Positions 9,016 through 17,961 of a stretch of 64,000 nucleotides of DNA are shown here, piece after piece. The stretch is from Rhizobium sp. Root1220 (lineage in GTDB: Bacteria > Pseudomonadota > Alphaproteobacteria > Rhizobiales > Rhizobiaceae): positions 28,338-92,337 of the forward strand of contig NZ_LMDG01000009.1 of NCBI RefSeq assembly GCF_001426265.1. Direction: 5' to 3'. Both the position numbers and the translations under genes were made by a program. Position 1 is the first letter of the stretch, and each line of letters starts with the position of its first letter. A model generated the notes under the pieces. It had not been told where the DNA came from. It saw only the letters and a program-made list of their open reading frames with translations, and searched no databases.

Positions 9016-9309
9016 ATGATCACAGCAACACAACTACGCGGCGCGCGCGCCATGACCGGCATGAGCATCGAGCAACTGGCAGCGGCATCCGGGCTGCCGG
9101 CTGATACAATCAAAACCCTTGAGCACAACGAGGCGGATGGGGAACCTCACGCCCTGCTTGCGGTCAAGGATGCTCTGGAAAAGGCGGGGATCATCTTCAT
9201 TGCCAGCGGCAATCAGGACGAAGGCGGCCCCGGCGTGAGATTGAAGACGCGCTCTGCGGCCGATGAAGGCATCCGCCCCGAGAACCTCAACGCAGCAAAC
9301 GACGACTGA
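9016..9309 (+). CDS. Small XRE-family helix-turn-helix regulator
   Basis: 97 residues. The N-terminal half is a Cro/C1-type HTH: QLRGARAMTGMSIEQLAAASG then LPADTIKTLEHNE, covering the recognition helices. The hydrophobic stretch ALEKAGIIFIASG and a charged tail follow. This arrangement recurs in many short rhizobial regulators of unknown target. It begins 48 bases after the ligase gene on the same strand, so it could be the last gene of that transcript or have its own promoter. No ligand domain is visible. Confidence 0.85.
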   Translation: MITATQLRGARAMTGMSIEQLAAASGLPADTIKTLEHNEADGEPHALLAVKDALEKAGIIFIASGNQDEGGPGVRLKTRSAADEGIRPENLNAANDD

Positions 9310-9314
9310 CCGTC

Positions 9315-9339
9315 GGAACCAATATCAATCCCGCGCGTT
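9315..9339 (+). promoter_or_regulatory. EcfG (RpoE2)-type general stress promoter
   Basis: GGAAC at 9315-9319, a 16-base spacer, then CGTT at 9336-9339. This matches the known alphaproteobacterial EcfG sigma consensus GGAAC-N16/17-CGTT exactly. It lies 36 bases upstream of the GTG of the small membrane-protein gene at 9376, a suitable distance for a short leader. I found no other exact match in the intergenic regions I scanned. Confidence 0.72.
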
Positions 9340-9375
9340 TTACTGCACGTTATCAAAACGTTGGGGGGAAATTCT

Positions 9376-9525
9376 GTGAGCCGCAATAACGGTCTCTACT
9401 TCATCATAGGCGTACTCGTCGTCATTGCTGCCGGGCTCGGCGCTTACGTTTTCCACCAGGAAAGCAAGCCGGACGGCGTCGAGATGAGCATCGGCAAAGA
9501 CGGCATTTCCATTCAGGAGAATTGA
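9376..9525 (+). CDS. 49-residue single-pass membrane peptide, probably stress-induced
   Basis: A short gene that starts with GTG at 9376 behind a strong GGGGGGAA ribosome binding site (9364-9370) and ends with TGA at 9525. The product has a polar N-terminus (SRNNG), one hydrophobic helix (residues about 7-25, LYFIIGVLVVIAAGLGAYVF) and a soluble tail ending GKDGISIQEN. It sits directly downstream of an EcfG-type promoter, which supports both its reality and induction in the general stress response. Function unknown. The non-ATG start and small size make it easy to miss. Confidence 0.65.
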   Translation: MSRNNGLYFIIGVLVVIAAGLGAYVFHQESKPDGVEMSIGKDGISIQEN

Positions 9526-9528
9526 AGC

Positions 9529-9741
9529 CTAGAGATAGGCCTTAGCCAAGCTGGCAAGTTTCGCTCGGTCCTTAACACCCTGGCGGTATAGCTGGATGAT
9601 AAGGGCTCCTATCTGCTGCGCTTCCGGCGTGTTTCGCGGCAGGTCCCTGATCTTGCAGACATCGTCAAGCACCTCGCACAAGAGATCGAGGTCGTCCGAG
9701 AAAAGTGGCAAGTCGCGCGGAAGAATTGGGGATTTGAGCAT
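9529..9741 (-). CDS. Hypothetical 70-residue helical protein
   Basis: A small acidic/helical protein with no motif I recognise: an N-terminal PILPRDLPLF segment, then amphipathic helices (LDLLCEVLDDVCKIRDL and QIGALIIQLYRQG) and a C-terminal SLAKAYL. Start ATG at 9741; a GTG one codon upstream is possible. It ends 3 bases from the stop of the convergent membrane-peptide gene. Codon use looks coding, and such proteins are common as orphans in rhizobia, so I think it is real, but no role can be assigned. Confidence 0.55.
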   Translation of the reverse strand: MLKSPILPRDLPLFSDDLDLLCEVLDDVCKIRDLPRNTPEAQQIGALIIQLYRQGVKDRAKLASLAKAYL

Positions 9742-9927
9742 CACGACGCACGTCCCGTCGAGGGCTACCTACACAAGCTGCCACATCATCGGCCGCCCAT
9801 TCATAGCCGAGAATGCAGCAATTATGCGCGTGGCATGCCCAATTATCAACAGCACATTTTGCTGTGAAACATTTAAGTGATCGGCGTTTACGGTGACGTC
9901 GATAGTCATCGCGCAGCGAAGGAACGC

Positions 9928-10143
9928 TCAGTTCTTCAGCCGATCAAATGTCGATTGCGAATGGTGGGAACCGTCGATGATGACGCTCGCGCTCACTTTC
10001 ACGATATAGGCCTCTGCCAATTCCGCCAGCACTAGCGCGACTTCATGCTCGGGCCATCCGGACAAGACAGCCCGGTCGGACAAAGCTTTAAAGCCTTCCG
10101 AAAGCGTTTCCCGGCACGTCTCGCCCGTTTCGCGGTTCAACAT
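9928..10143 (-). CDS. Hypothetical 71-residue protein
   Basis: Short helical protein starting MLNRETGETCRETL, with a middle ALSDRAVLSGWPEHEVALVLAELAEAYIVKV segment and a polar tail. The ATG at 10143 is chosen over an in-frame TTG five codons upstream. No domain is recognised. The helical, Ala/Leu/Glu-rich composition is protein-like, but the gene stands alone in a gene-poor stretch, and the evidence rests on reading frame and composition only. Confidence 0.45.
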   Translation of the reverse strand: MLNRETGETCRETLSEGFKALSDRAVLSGWPEHEVALVLAELAEAYIVKVSASVIIDGSHHSQSTFDRLKN

Positions 10144-10426
10144 TGTGTCACACGCCAATATATCAACCCACGCTACATTATCTCAGTTAAATGAAATATT
10201 CGAGAGGTTGCGGTTCGATACGAGCGACAATATTTCTCGCGCGTTACGATATTCAAAAGCATTTTAAGCAAACACTGTTTCAGTCACTACCAGAAAACGT
10301 GCGCACATTGGCTTCCACTAAATGAAGCTAGTGATCCCACCTGGAAACGGCCCTTGAATTTCTGAAGCAACTCCCAATACCTTAGCCGAAGTAGAGCGAC
10401 CATTCACAAACCCCGGGAAAGCGTGC

Positions 10427-11650
10427 ATGCCTCATGACCTTGCAATAATCGGTGGCGGCATTGTCGGTCTTTCCGCCGCTCTTGAAATCTCCGGTCGCTA
10501 CCCCGGTCTCTCCATCGTCGTCGTGGAGAAGGAGCCGCAAGTCGCCTTGCATCAGACGGGCCGAAACAGTGGCGTCATTCACGCCGGGGTCTACTATCAG
10601 CCAGGAAGCCTCAAGGCCCGCTTCTGCCGGGATGGCGTCGAGGCGACCATCAGCTTCTGCAGGGAGCACGGCTTGCCATTCGAGCAATGCGGAAAGATGC
10701 TTGTGGCCACCAATACCGTCGAGCTCCCGCGGATGGCCGCCTTGCACGAACGTTGCAAACAGAACGGGCTCCCGGTCGAGCAGCTAGACGCGGTGGAGCT
10801 AAGCCGGCGGGAACCGCACATTCGCGGCGTTGGTGCCTTGTTCGTGCCAACCACTGGTATCGTCGACTATGGCTTGATCGCGCGAACGATGGCGACCCTC
10901 CTGGCCGATCGGGGCGTCGAAGTTCGCACCGGGGCGGCGGTCGAGACAATCCGGGAGGAGCCGGCCGGCGTGGTCATCGGCGTTGGCGATGCCGTCGTCA
11001 GGGCGAAGAACGTGATCGCCTGCGCAGGCATCATGGCAGATCGTCTCGCCAAGCTCTGCGGTCTGAACCTTGATTTCCAGATCGTGCCATTCCGGGGCGA
11101 GTACTATCGTCTCGCTGCGGCCAAGAACAATATCGTGAACCACCTGATCTACCCGATCCCGGATCCGGCACTGCCCTTCCTCGGTGTTCATCTGACGAAG
11201 ATGATTGGCGGCTATGTGACGGTAGGGCCAAATGCGGTGCTTGCCTTCGCCAGAGAGGGGTACCGCTTCTTCGACGTCAGCGTCACGGACCTCGCGGAGA
11301 TGGTTCGCTACCAGGGATTCCGGCGCGTCATTCGTTCCAATCTCCGATCCGGTCTTTCGGAAATGTGGAATTCGCTGAACAAGCGGGGCTACCTGGCGCT
11401 ATGCCAACGGTACTGCCCCGAGCTCCGGCTGAGCGATCTCGAACCTTATCGCGCCGGCATACGGGCCCAGGCGGTTCTGGCGGACGGCACGCTTGCCCAT
11501 GATTTTCTCATACGCGAGACCAACCGAACGATCCACGTGTGCAACGCTCCGTCGCCGGCTGCTACATCGGCAATACCGATTGCCAGGGATCTGGCCTCGC
11601 GCGCGGCCGCGCGGTTCGGCTGGCAAACATCCAAAGCGGTCCAGCACTAA
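10427..11650 (+). CDS. lhgO: L-2-hydroxyglutarate oxidase
   Basis: FAD-dependent oxidation of L-2-hydroxyglutarate to 2-oxoglutarate, membrane-associated. 407 residues with an N-terminal dinucleotide-binding motif (DLAIIGGGIVGLSAALEI), VVVEKEP, and the LhgO signature HQTGRNSGVIHAGVYYQPGS around residues 43-62, followed by the substrate-domain segment FRGEYYRL and KMIGGYVTVGPNAVLA. Length matches E. coli LhgO (about 422). It is a single gene with 283 bp of AT-richer DNA upstream; no partner such as csiD/glaH is next to it. Confidence 0.92.
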   Translation: MPHDLAIIGGGIVGLSAALEISGRYPGLSIVVVEKEPQVALHQTGRNSGVIHAGVYYQPGSLKARFCRDGVEATISFCREHGLPFEQCGKMLVATNTVELPRMAALHERCKQNGLPVEQLDAVELSRREPHIRGVGALFVPTTGIVDYGLIARTMATLLADRGVEVRTGAAVETIREEPAGVVIGVGDAVVRAKNVIACAGIMADRLAKLCGLNLDFQIVPFRGEYYRLAAAKNNIVNHLIYPIPDPALPFLGVHLTKMIGGYVTVGPNAVLAFAREGYRFFDVSVTDLAEMVRYQGFRRVIRSNLRSGLSEMWNSLNKRGYLALCQRYCPELRLSDLEPYRAGIRAQAVLADGTLAHDFLIRETNRTIHVCNAPSPAATSAIPIARDLASRAAARFGWQTSKAVQH

Positions 11651-11873
11651 ATGGCCAAGAGGCCGCGTGATGCGGGCAGAACGTTTCAGGCCTGACTCGG
11701 TCGCAAACAACGTCGTTTCTGTCCACGGACAGTGGGACCGACCGAAAAAAACCGCGCTATAACACGCTGGTGATCCTCGTGGCGGGATGGACGTCGAGCC
11801 ATTGAGTTGCATATGGCTTGTTCATGGCGTTGAAGTGGTTGAAGTGGTGGGCATCAGCAAGGAACAAATTCAA

Positions 11874-12050
11874 ATGAACCGATTTCTCACAATCATAGTG
11901 GCCATAACGATTATCAGCGTCGCCACTAGCTCATGCGCAAACTACCCGATGTCGATGGGATCGGCATCAGGCTACGTGCCGGGAGATTCCATGAACCGAG
12001 CATGCAGCGACGGATTCAGGCCCAGCGACGGTCGGTCTTGCAGTTACTGA
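11874..12050 (+). CDS. Small lipoprotein, 58 residues
   Basis: MNRFLTIIVAITIISVATSSC: a positively charged start, hydrophobic core and a lipobox-like TSSC with Cys21, followed by a 37-residue Ser/Gly-rich tail with two more cysteines that may form a disulfide. The ATG at 11874 has an AAGGAAC ribosome binding site at 11859-11865. It appears to be a small envelope lipoprotein or a secreted peptide; no family is recognised. It stands alone between lhgO and another orphan. Confidence 0.55.
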   Translation: MNRFLTIIVAITIISVATSSCANYPMSMGSASGYVPGDSMNRACSDGFRPSDGRSCSY

Positions 12051-12244
12051 CGAGCAGAACTCCATCCGCGCCGTGCATCTCCCCTTGGCGGTTTTCCGCG
12101 AGCAAGCCACCGGTGGGTGTTGGCCGAACCATCGACGCCACAAATGCCATTCCGCATCTATCAGTCTGACTGATCAGTACGGATATGAACTTTCTACCGA
12201 GTTGTGCATTCACCTAGCTTGATCGTAGGAGTTGGGAGGCATCC

Positions 12245-12487
12245 ATGCGATACGCGGTTATTCAAGGTTCCGACCTGTGTATTGTTTCGCGCATCAGAGC
12301 CGAAGCTGAAAGGGAGCGCGAATTCTTCACTTCAGGCCGGAGCGCGGCACAGGTCGTTGAAATTGGCGAAAGCCCGGAGGACCTCTGCTCGTTGTTACGG
12401 GAACTGGCTCGCCAAGGTCTCCTGGGCGCGACCAGACGAAATCTGGAAAACGAACTGTCAAAGGACCTTGCAGGGAAGCCGCTATAA
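12245..12487 (+). CDS. Hypothetical 80-residue protein
   Basis: Starts ATG at 12245 with a good GGGAGGC ribosome binding site. The product is charged and helical (RAEAEREREFF, SPEDLCSLLRELARQGLLGATRRNLENELSKDL) with no known motif. An overlapping reading frame starting at 12204 is longer but lacks a comparable ribosome binding site and protein-like composition. Upstream lies a short perfect inverted repeat, ATCAGT-CTG-ACTGAT at 12160-12174, which could be an operator. Function unknown. Confidence 0.5.
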   Translation: MRYAVIQGSDLCIVSRIRAEAEREREFFTSGRSAAQVVEIGESPEDLCSLLRELARQGLLGATRRNLENELSKDLAGKPL

Positions 12488-12593
12488 GTAGCTCCGGTGC
12501 GGAGGCGACTATCGGACGGATCGCGACGGCGGGACGATGGTTTTAGCGGGAAGACCTAAGAGATAAAGTAGGCGCGCTGTCTGCGTCAGAGGA

Positions 12594-12692
12594 CTAATAC
12601 AGTCCCAATACGCGTATCAGGCTGACCAGGAAACCGGCCACTGCGCCAACGACCGCAATGGCGACCAAAATGTACAAGGCTCGCTTTATCAT
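12594..12692 (-). CDS. 32-residue single-helix membrane peptide
   Basis: A tiny gene, ATG at 12692 to TAG at 12594. The product, beginning MIKRALYILVAIAVVGAVAG and ending VSLIRVLGLY, is a positive-inside transmembrane helix of about 20 residues. It has a purine-rich but weak upstream region (AAAGACGAGA). Hydrophobicity and the KR start suggest a real small membrane protein, yet chance is hard to exclude at this length. Confidence 0.4.
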   Translation of the reverse strand: MIKRALYILVAIAVVGAVAGFLVSLIRVLGLY

Positions 12693-12762
12693 TCTCGTCT
12701 TTCGGCGTTTGTGGCCGGATCACCGTGCAGCGTGTGACCGTTCGGAAAGCGTACGTTCCTGA

Positions 12763-13110
12763 TCAGACCTCTTCCTTCTTTTTGATCTTCACCTTCTGTT
12801 CTACCGGCGTTTCAGGTGTTGGCGCGAGCAGCTTGCGCAATGAGGAGATCTGGTCCTTCACGAGCGGTCGAAACCGTGTGGCGCGAAACGGCATGTCCGC
12901 CGCGCCATAACCTTCCGGCCCGTCGTCGTTGCCGCGATGAAGCTCCTCAAGCTTCACGCCGAAAAACGTGCCATCGATGTAGTGCGTATACTCGCCCACC
13001 CACCGCAGAGTGTAGATCTCGCCCTTTCGAATACCCTGATCGATACTGACATTCTTGAATTTGTCATCGATGCAGACGACCTTCTGGCCCACATGGAATT
13101 CGTAGCTCAT
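12763..13110 (-). CDS. Hypothetical protein of a rhizobial family, 115 residues
   Basis: The start is set at ATG 13110 (MSYEFHVGQKVVCIDDKF) by a GAGGTGAA ribosome binding site 10-13 bases upstream; the frame is open further upstream but loses protein-like sequence there. The N-terminal 70 residues look like a small beta-barrel (VGQKVVCIDD, IRKGEIYTLRWVGEYTHYIDGTF), the tail is Lys/Glu-rich. I recall similar small proteins as widespread in Rhizobiaceae chromosomes and phage-like regions. Function unknown. Confidence 0.65.
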   Translation of the reverse strand: MSYEFHVGQKVVCIDDKFKNVSIDQGIRKGEIYTLRWVGEYTHYIDGTFFGVKLEELHRGNDDGPEGYGAADMPFRATRFRPLVKDQISSLRKLLAPTPETPVEQKVKIKKKEEV

Positions 13111-13259
13111 TGTGTCATTCACCTCTAGCCACCAGCCCTGGAGGAGCATAGCTCTCCAGATACATTGGGGACTGCACAGTCTCCAACTGGTTGATGTCGA
13201 TCGACATCTGAGACGCACGAGTGCCAAAGTATCTGGCAAAATATTCGGCTGAAAGAAAG

Positions 13260-13285
13260 ATAGCCAGCTCCGGGGAACTGGCTAT
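13260..13285 (-). terminator. Intrinsic terminator of tRNA-Pro
   Basis: On the minus strand, about 15 bases beyond the tRNA 3' end, ATAGCCAG and CTGGCTAT form an 8-bp stem with a GC-rich loop, followed by a pyrimidine tail CTTTCTTTC. This is a good rho-independent terminator for the tRNA transcript. Confidence 0.65.
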
Positions 13286-13299
13286 ATATCAGCTTAGAT

Positions 13300-13376
<77 letters not shown>

Positions 13377-13652
13377 TCACTGCAAAATCCCGACCGGTTC
13401 AAGAGTCTCGCAAGTCCACTTGGTGGACCAGAGATACTGCCTGCGCCTGCCGAAACAGCTTGATCCTGTTAGTCTGTTGAGATTTTTGGCGCAAGTGAAA
13501 AATATGACGGCGAAGACAAAAACAGCAACTGACTACGGCCTCGGGAAACCCGTGAAGCAATATCCAGCGGGCGCTTCCACTCGAAAGAACTTGCTCAATT
13601 GTTGCCGCCCGATTAAGGACTGCTGAAAATCCGAAGAGTTTGGAAAATACGC

Positions 13653-13844
13653 ATGCAGATCGAGATCCCCTGCCCCAAATGCAGGAATACCAGAATGAAA
13701 TTCGAACGCCCTGAGCCGTTGGACACAGACATCCTGACTTGCTTCACCTGCGGGCATGAGCTCGGTACTCTTGGGTCGGTGAAGGCTAAGATGCTGGCTG
13801 CCTTCGAGCGCATGAAGACGCAGGCCCCACCGCGCAAACACTGA
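13653..13844 (+). CDS. Small zinc-ribbon protein, 63 residues
   Basis: Two CxxC knuckles, CPKC (residues 7-10) and CFTC (30-33), spaced like a zinc ribbon, followed by a basic helical tail (KAKMLAAFERMKTQAPPRKH). It could bind nucleic acid or serve as a small regulator; the specific family is not recognised. Its stop is 9 bases from the end of the convergent HAD gene. Confidence 0.65.
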   Translation: MQIEIPCPKCRNTRMKFERPEPLDTDILTCFTCGHELGTLGSVKAKMLAAFERMKTQAPPRKH

Positions 13845-13853
13845 TCGCTGCGT

Positions 13854-14516
13854 CTAAGCGGTCAAAGCTATACGGCCTTCAATGGCTGAAACGCGACAGC
13901 TCGAATAATCCGGCATGGAGAAATGCGGCGTCTCAAAGGGCGTCGCGTGGGTAGCGGTGATGACGGCAACATCCGCGCCGGCAGCCTCCCCTGCCAGGAT
14001 TCCGGCTACTGCATCTTCGAAGACCAAGCACTTGGACGGGTCGACGCCGAGCCTGCTCGCGCCCAGGAGGTAGCATTCCGGGCTCGGTTTTCCAGCGGCG
14101 ACCTCCTCGCCACTAACGATAACCGCTGGCATTGGTATACCCGCTGCCGCCATCCGCCGTCGGGCGAGCACAATCGGTGCCGACGTCACAATAGCCCATT
14201 TCTCAGGCGGCAGGCTGTTCAGCAAGGCGACTGCGCCGGGGATGGGAATGACACCTTCGACGTCTTCCATTTCCTCATCAAGAAGTTGCTTTGCCTCGCG
14301 ATCGGCGTCGACCCCGGGCAACGCGAGCTGGCGGATCACATCGACGGCACGTATGCCGTGGATCGTCTTGAGAAAGACCTCGGGTTCGAGCCCGTGCCGC
14401 AGCGCCCAGCCACTCCACACACGTTCAACCACCGCGATCGAGTTCAGCAAGGTGCCATCCATGTCGAACAGAAAAGCATCATAGGATTTGCCAAGAACTG
14501 AATGAGACGCGGTCAC
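13854..14516 (-). CDS. HAD-superfamily (IA) sugar-phosphate phosphatase-like hydrolase
   Basis: 220 residues with all four HAD motifs: I, FDMDGTLLNS (nucleophile Asp18 and acid Asp20 approximately); II, IVTSAP; III, the Lys in AAGKPSPECY; IV, VFEDAVAGILAG. The alpha-helical cap lies between motifs I and II, as in subfamily IA. The nearest characterised relatives by motif are YfbT/YniC-type sugar-phosphate or glycerol-3-phosphate phosphatases. Substrate is not determinable by eye. Stands alone; the next gene upstream, merR, is on the same strand 100 bp away. Confidence 0.85.
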   Translation of the reverse strand: MTASHSVLGKSYDAFLFDMDGTLLNSIAVVERVWSGWALRHGLEPEVFLKTIHGIRAVDVIRQLALPGVDADREAKQLLDEEMEDVEGVIPIPGAVALLNSLPPEKWAIVTSAPIVLARRRMAAAGIPMPAVIVSGEEVAAGKPSPECYLLGASRLGVDPSKCLVFEDAVAGILAGEAAGADVAVITATHATPFETPHFSMPDYSSCRVSAIEGRIALTA

Positions 14517-14616
14517 CGGGAGTTTCCTTGATTTGATATCTAGATCGCTGCACGGCTAAGGCAGCCTGCGTCTCTCGCAAGAGACGGAAACCGAATGGCG
14601 GCTGCAGGTTAATTGA

Positions 14617-15159
14617 TCAACGAACCTGATCCAACAGGCGTTTGCACTCGAGCAGGTCGTAGAGCGCCTCCTGCAGGAGCGCACGATCCTCCTTGCCGAC
14701 GCTCGATTTGCCAATCGACACTTCTGGCGATTCCTCTTCGCCCCCGACGAAGTTGAAGAATCGGCGCGTGATCGGCGGCTTGGCTCGGCCGACGACCTGA
14801 TCTTCGTCGGAAAGGCCTACCCGCGGATCGTCGGAATCACCGCTATCCTGCTGGCCACCGGTCAGCGCCTGGACGCTGGCAAGATCGCCATGACCGATCG
14901 CGATGACAAACTTGTTGCCATTCGTCTTCAGGAGCTTCTGCACGCCTTTGATCGTGTAACCGTGATCGTAAAGCAGATGGCGTATGCCTTTGAGCAGGTC
15001 GATGTCTTCCGGCCGGTAGTAACGACGGCCACCGCCGCGCTTCATCGGCTTGATCTGTGGAAACCGCGTTTCCCAGAAGCGCAGGACATGCTGCGGAAGG
15101 TCGAGGTCGTCCGCCACTTCGCTGATGGTGCGGAAAGCATCCGGGCTTTTATCCAACAT
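14617..15159 (-). CDS. MerR-family transcriptional regulator
   Basis: 180 residues. The winged HTH is at the N-terminus: [47 protein letters not shown], continuing into the helical [16 protein letters not shown]. No metal-binding cysteine loop is visible, so it is not a classical metal sensor. The gene keeps its usual alphaproteobacterial position directly after ihfA. Start ATG 15159 has an AGGGAGTTAGG ribosome binding site. A 12-bp palindrome (15279-15290, CTTGAATTCAAG) upstream might be an operator. Confidence 0.88.
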   Translation of the reverse strand: MLDKSPDAFRTISEVADDLDLPQHVLRFWETRFPQIKPMKRGGGRRYYRPEDIDLLKGIRHLLYDHGYTIKGVQKLLKTNGNKFVIAIGHGDLASVQALTGGQQDSGDSDDPRVGLSDEDQVVGRAKPPITRRFFNFVGGEEESPEVSIGKSSVGKEDRALLQEALYDLLECKRLLDQVR

Positions 15160-15376
15160 CCTAACTCCCTACGCGACCACCTGGCGCGCCGCAGGTCGCG
15201 CGGTCGCAAGCGAGACGCAACCGCATCCCACCAGCGACGAACCAAGCCGCGACTCACCATATTTCAACGGTTTGACGCCTTGAATTCAAGTCACGTTTGA
15301 AATACCGCACAGGTCACTGACTGAAAGGTAGAGCCAATCCTGCAGTTGCCGGAAATTCGGCCTTGCGCGGACACCA

Positions 15377-15715
15377 TCAGGATGCCGGATTGGCGACCTT
15401 TAGCTTGGTCTTGCGCAGCGTGTGGGCCTTCAGTATCCGCGTCTTCAGGACATTCGATGCCTTGAAAGTCATGACGCGACGGGGAGAAATCGGCACTTCC
15501 TCGCCGGTCTTCGGATTGCGCCCAATGCGCTCGTTCTTGTCGCGCACCTGGAAGGTTGCAAATGACGACAGCTTGACGGTCTCGCCGCGAACGATCGCGT
15601 TGCAGATCTCGTCTATGACAGTTTCCACGAGCTCGGCAGATTCGGTTCTCGAAAGACCGACCTTGCGAAAAACCGATTCAGCCAGGTCTGCTCGCGTCAC
15701 TGTCTTTCCGGTCAT
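15377..15715 (-). CDS. ihfA: Integration host factor subunit alpha
   Basis: DNA-bending nucleoid protein that pairs with IHF beta. 112 residues with the HU/IHF fold: [16 protein letters not shown], the dimer core, and the DNA-intercalating arm with the [17 protein letters not shown] signature. The C-terminal basic tail ([13 protein letters not shown]) is typical of alphaproteobacteria. I chose ATG 15715, preceded by GGGGAA; an in-frame ATG five codons upstream is possible. Last but one of the plsX-fabH-ihfA-merR run. Confidence 0.95.
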   Translation of the reverse strand: MTGKTVTRADLAESVFRKVGLSRTESAELVETVIDEICNAIVRGETVKLSSFATFQVRDKNERIGRNPKTGEEVPISPRRVMTFKASNVLKTRILKAHTLRKTKLKVANPAS

Positions 15716-15821
15716 GGTTTCCCCGCCCATTTGCCAATTATTATGAAAGAGAACAAAGAGTATTTGTCTTGCGCCTTACGGTCAAGCTCTTGTTCGTCGG
15801 TAGTTTTTTAGGATTTTAGGA

Positions 15822-16793
15822 TTACCAGCGCAGAAGCACGGCGCCCCAGGTGAAGCCGCCGCCCATCGCTTCCAGCATCACCAGATCGCCCTTCTTGATA
15901 CGGCCGTCACCGGCAGCCGTCGCAAGTGCGAGGGGAATGGAGGCCGCAGACGTATTGCCGTGCAGATCTACCGTGACGACGACCTTTTCCGGAGCGATGT
16001 GGAGCTTCTTGGCCGAACCGTCGATAATCCGGCGGTTGGCCTGATGCGGGACGAGCCAGTCAAGATCATCCGCCGTCGTTCCGGTTGCATGGAACGCTGC
16101 CTCGATAACATCAGTGATCATCCCGACGGCATACTTGAAGACCTCCCGGCCCTCCATGCGCAGCTTGCCGACCGATCCGGTGGTCGATGGTCCACCGTCG
16201 ACATAGAGCTTGTCCTTGTGGGAACCATCGGAGCGCAGATGCGCCGTCAGCACTCCACGGTCCGCTGTCGTGCCTTCCCCTTCGGACGCTTCCAGCACGA
16301 TTGCGCCTGCGCCATCTCCGAAAAGCACGCAGGTCGTGCGGTCGTTCCAGTCCAGGATGCGTGAGAAGGTTTCCGCGCCGATAACCAATACGTGCTTTGC
16401 CAAACCACCGCGAATATAGACATCGGCCGTCGTGACTGCGTAGACGAAGCCGGAGCACACTGCCTGAACGTCGAAGGCGAAGCCATGCGTCATGCCAAGC
16501 CGGTTCTGAATGTTGACGGCGGTTGCCGGAAACGTATTGTCCGGGGTCGATGTGGCACAGATAATGAGATCGATGTCGGCCACCGTCAGTCCAGCCTTGT
16601 CGAGCGCAGCGCGCGCGGCAGCCTCGCCAAGAGAGGACGTCGTCTCGTCATCGCCCGCTATATAACGCTGGCGGATACCGGTGCGCTGTACAATCCATTC
16701 ATCGGAAGTGTCTACGACATCCTCCATGTCGCGATTGGTCATAACGCGCTTCGGAAGTGCGGCTCCGAACCCGCGAACCACTGAACGGATCAT
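15822..16793 (-). CDS. fabH: 3-oxoacyl-[ACP] synthase III (KAS III)
   Basis: Condenses acetyl-CoA with malonyl-ACP to start fatty acid synthesis. 323 residues from ATG 16793 ([15 protein letters not shown]); another ATG lies two codons upstream. The catalytic triad is intact: Cys113 in AVCSGF, His250 in VPHQANRRI and Asn280 in HGNTSAAS. The GAGA and GGG[FW]TWGA regions near the C-terminus are present. It follows plsX by about 20 bases, the standard arrangement, and probably shares its transcript. Confidence 0.97.
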   Translation of the reverse strand: MIRSVVRGFGAALPKRVMTNRDMEDVVDTSDEWIVQRTGIRQRYIAGDDETTSSLGEAAARAALDKAGLTVADIDLIICATSTPDNTFPATAVNIQNRLGMTHGFAFDVQAVCSGFVYAVTTADVYIRGGLAKHVLVIGAETFSRILDWNDRTTCVLFGDGAGAIVLEASEGEGTTADRGVLTAHLRSDGSHKDKLYVDGGPSTTGSVGKLRMEGREVFKYAVGMITDVIEAAFHATGTTADDLDWLVPHQANRRIIDGSAKKLHIAPEKVVVTVDLHGNTSAASIPLALATAAGDGRIKKGDLVMLEAMGGGFTWGAVLLRW

Positions 16794-16812
16794 ATTCATC
16801 AAACCCTGTCGC

Positions 16813-17859
16813 TCACGCGGCTTCCGGCCCGATCGGGGGCTGTCGCTTGGCGTGATACTCTTGAAGATCTTTTTCTATTTTCTGATTGAGGCCATTCTTG
16901 GCCATGTCATAGCCGACCTCGATGGCAGCGGCGATGCCCTCCGCGTTGGCGCCGCCGTGGCTCTTTATGACGACACCGTTCAAGCCGAGGAAGACACCGC
17001 CATTGACCTTGCTGGGATCCATTTTCTCCCGGAGCATGTCGAAAGCACCCTTGGCGAACAGGTAGCCTATCCTGGCCAGCAGCGTCCGTGACATTGCCGC
17101 GCGCAGATATTCAGCAATCTGCCGCGCCGTACCTTCGGCCGCCTTCAGCGCAATGTTGCCGGCGAAGCCTTCCGTGACGACGACGTCAACGGTTCCCTTG
17201 CCAAGGTCGTTGCCCTCGACAAAGCCGAAATATTCCAGCGAATGCAGATTGGCCTCGCGAAGCAAACGGCCGGCTTCCTTGACCTCTTCCTGCCCCTTGA
17301 CCTCCTCGACACCGACGTTCAGCAGGCCGATGGTCGGGCGCTCGATCTCGAACAGAGCCCGCGCCATCGCGCCGCCCATCAGCGCAAAGTCCATCAACTG
17401 CTGGGAGTCCGCGCCAATCGTCGCGCCGACGTCCAGCACGATGCTCTCGCCCTTTAGCGTCGGCCAGATTGCAGCGATCGCCGGTCGCTCGATGCTGGCC
17501 ATCGTGCGCAGGCAGAACTTCGCCATGGCCATCAAGGCACCAGTATTGCCGGCCGAGACCGCGACGTCCGCTTCCTTGGTTTTTACCGCCTCGATCGAAC
17601 GCCACATGGTGGAGATGTAGCGGCCGCGGCGCAACGCCTGGCTCGGCTTCTCATCCATCCGTACAGCCAGCTCGCAATCATGGAAAACCGATCTTTCCTT
17701 CAGCTTCGGGAAGCTGTCGAGAACGGGCTCGCACTGCTCCTTCAAACCGTACATCACGAACGAAATGTCCGGATGCCTTTCCAGCGCCTTGGCAGCGCCC
17801 GGGATGACGACCTGGGGGCCATAGTCGCCACCCATGAGGTCGAGAGAAATTCTGATCAC
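16813..17859 (-). CDS. plsX: Phosphate acyltransferase PlsX
   Basis: Makes acyl phosphate from acyl-ACP for glycerophospholipid synthesis. 348 residues from the GTG at 17859 ([18 protein letters not shown]), which fits the conserved PlsX start and has an AGGGA ribosome binding site; the frame is open upstream to a TTG but that part is not conserved-looking. Motifs: [38 protein letters not shown] and [18 protein letters not shown]. The rpmF gene that often precedes plsX in gammaproteobacteria is absent, as usual in rhizobia. Confidence 0.96.
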   Translation of the reverse strand: MIRISLDLMGGDYGPQVVIPGAAKALERHPDISFVMYGLKEQCEPVLDSFPKLKERSVFHDCELAVRMDEKPSQALRRGRYISTMWRSIEAVKTKEADVAVSAGNTGALMAMAKFCLRTMASIERPAIAAIWPTLKGESIVLDVGATIGADSQQLMDFALMGGAMARALFEIERPTIGLLNVGVEEVKGQEEVKEAGRLLREANLHSLEYFGFVEGNDLGKGTVDVVVTEGFAGNIALKAAEGTARQIAEYLRAAMSRTLLARIGYLFAKGAFDMLREKMDPSKVNGGVFLGLNGVVIKSHGGANAEGIAAAIEVGYDMAKNGLNQKIEKDLQEYHAKRQPPIGPEAA

Positions 17860-17961
17860 GCGTCCCTGATCCTTGCTTTTCGCCTCAGAGGGCAAAATTT
17901 CGGCCAAAATACCGGTTTTCCCGTCGCTTACAACTGAATTGTGTCAAATCCCCAATGGGGT

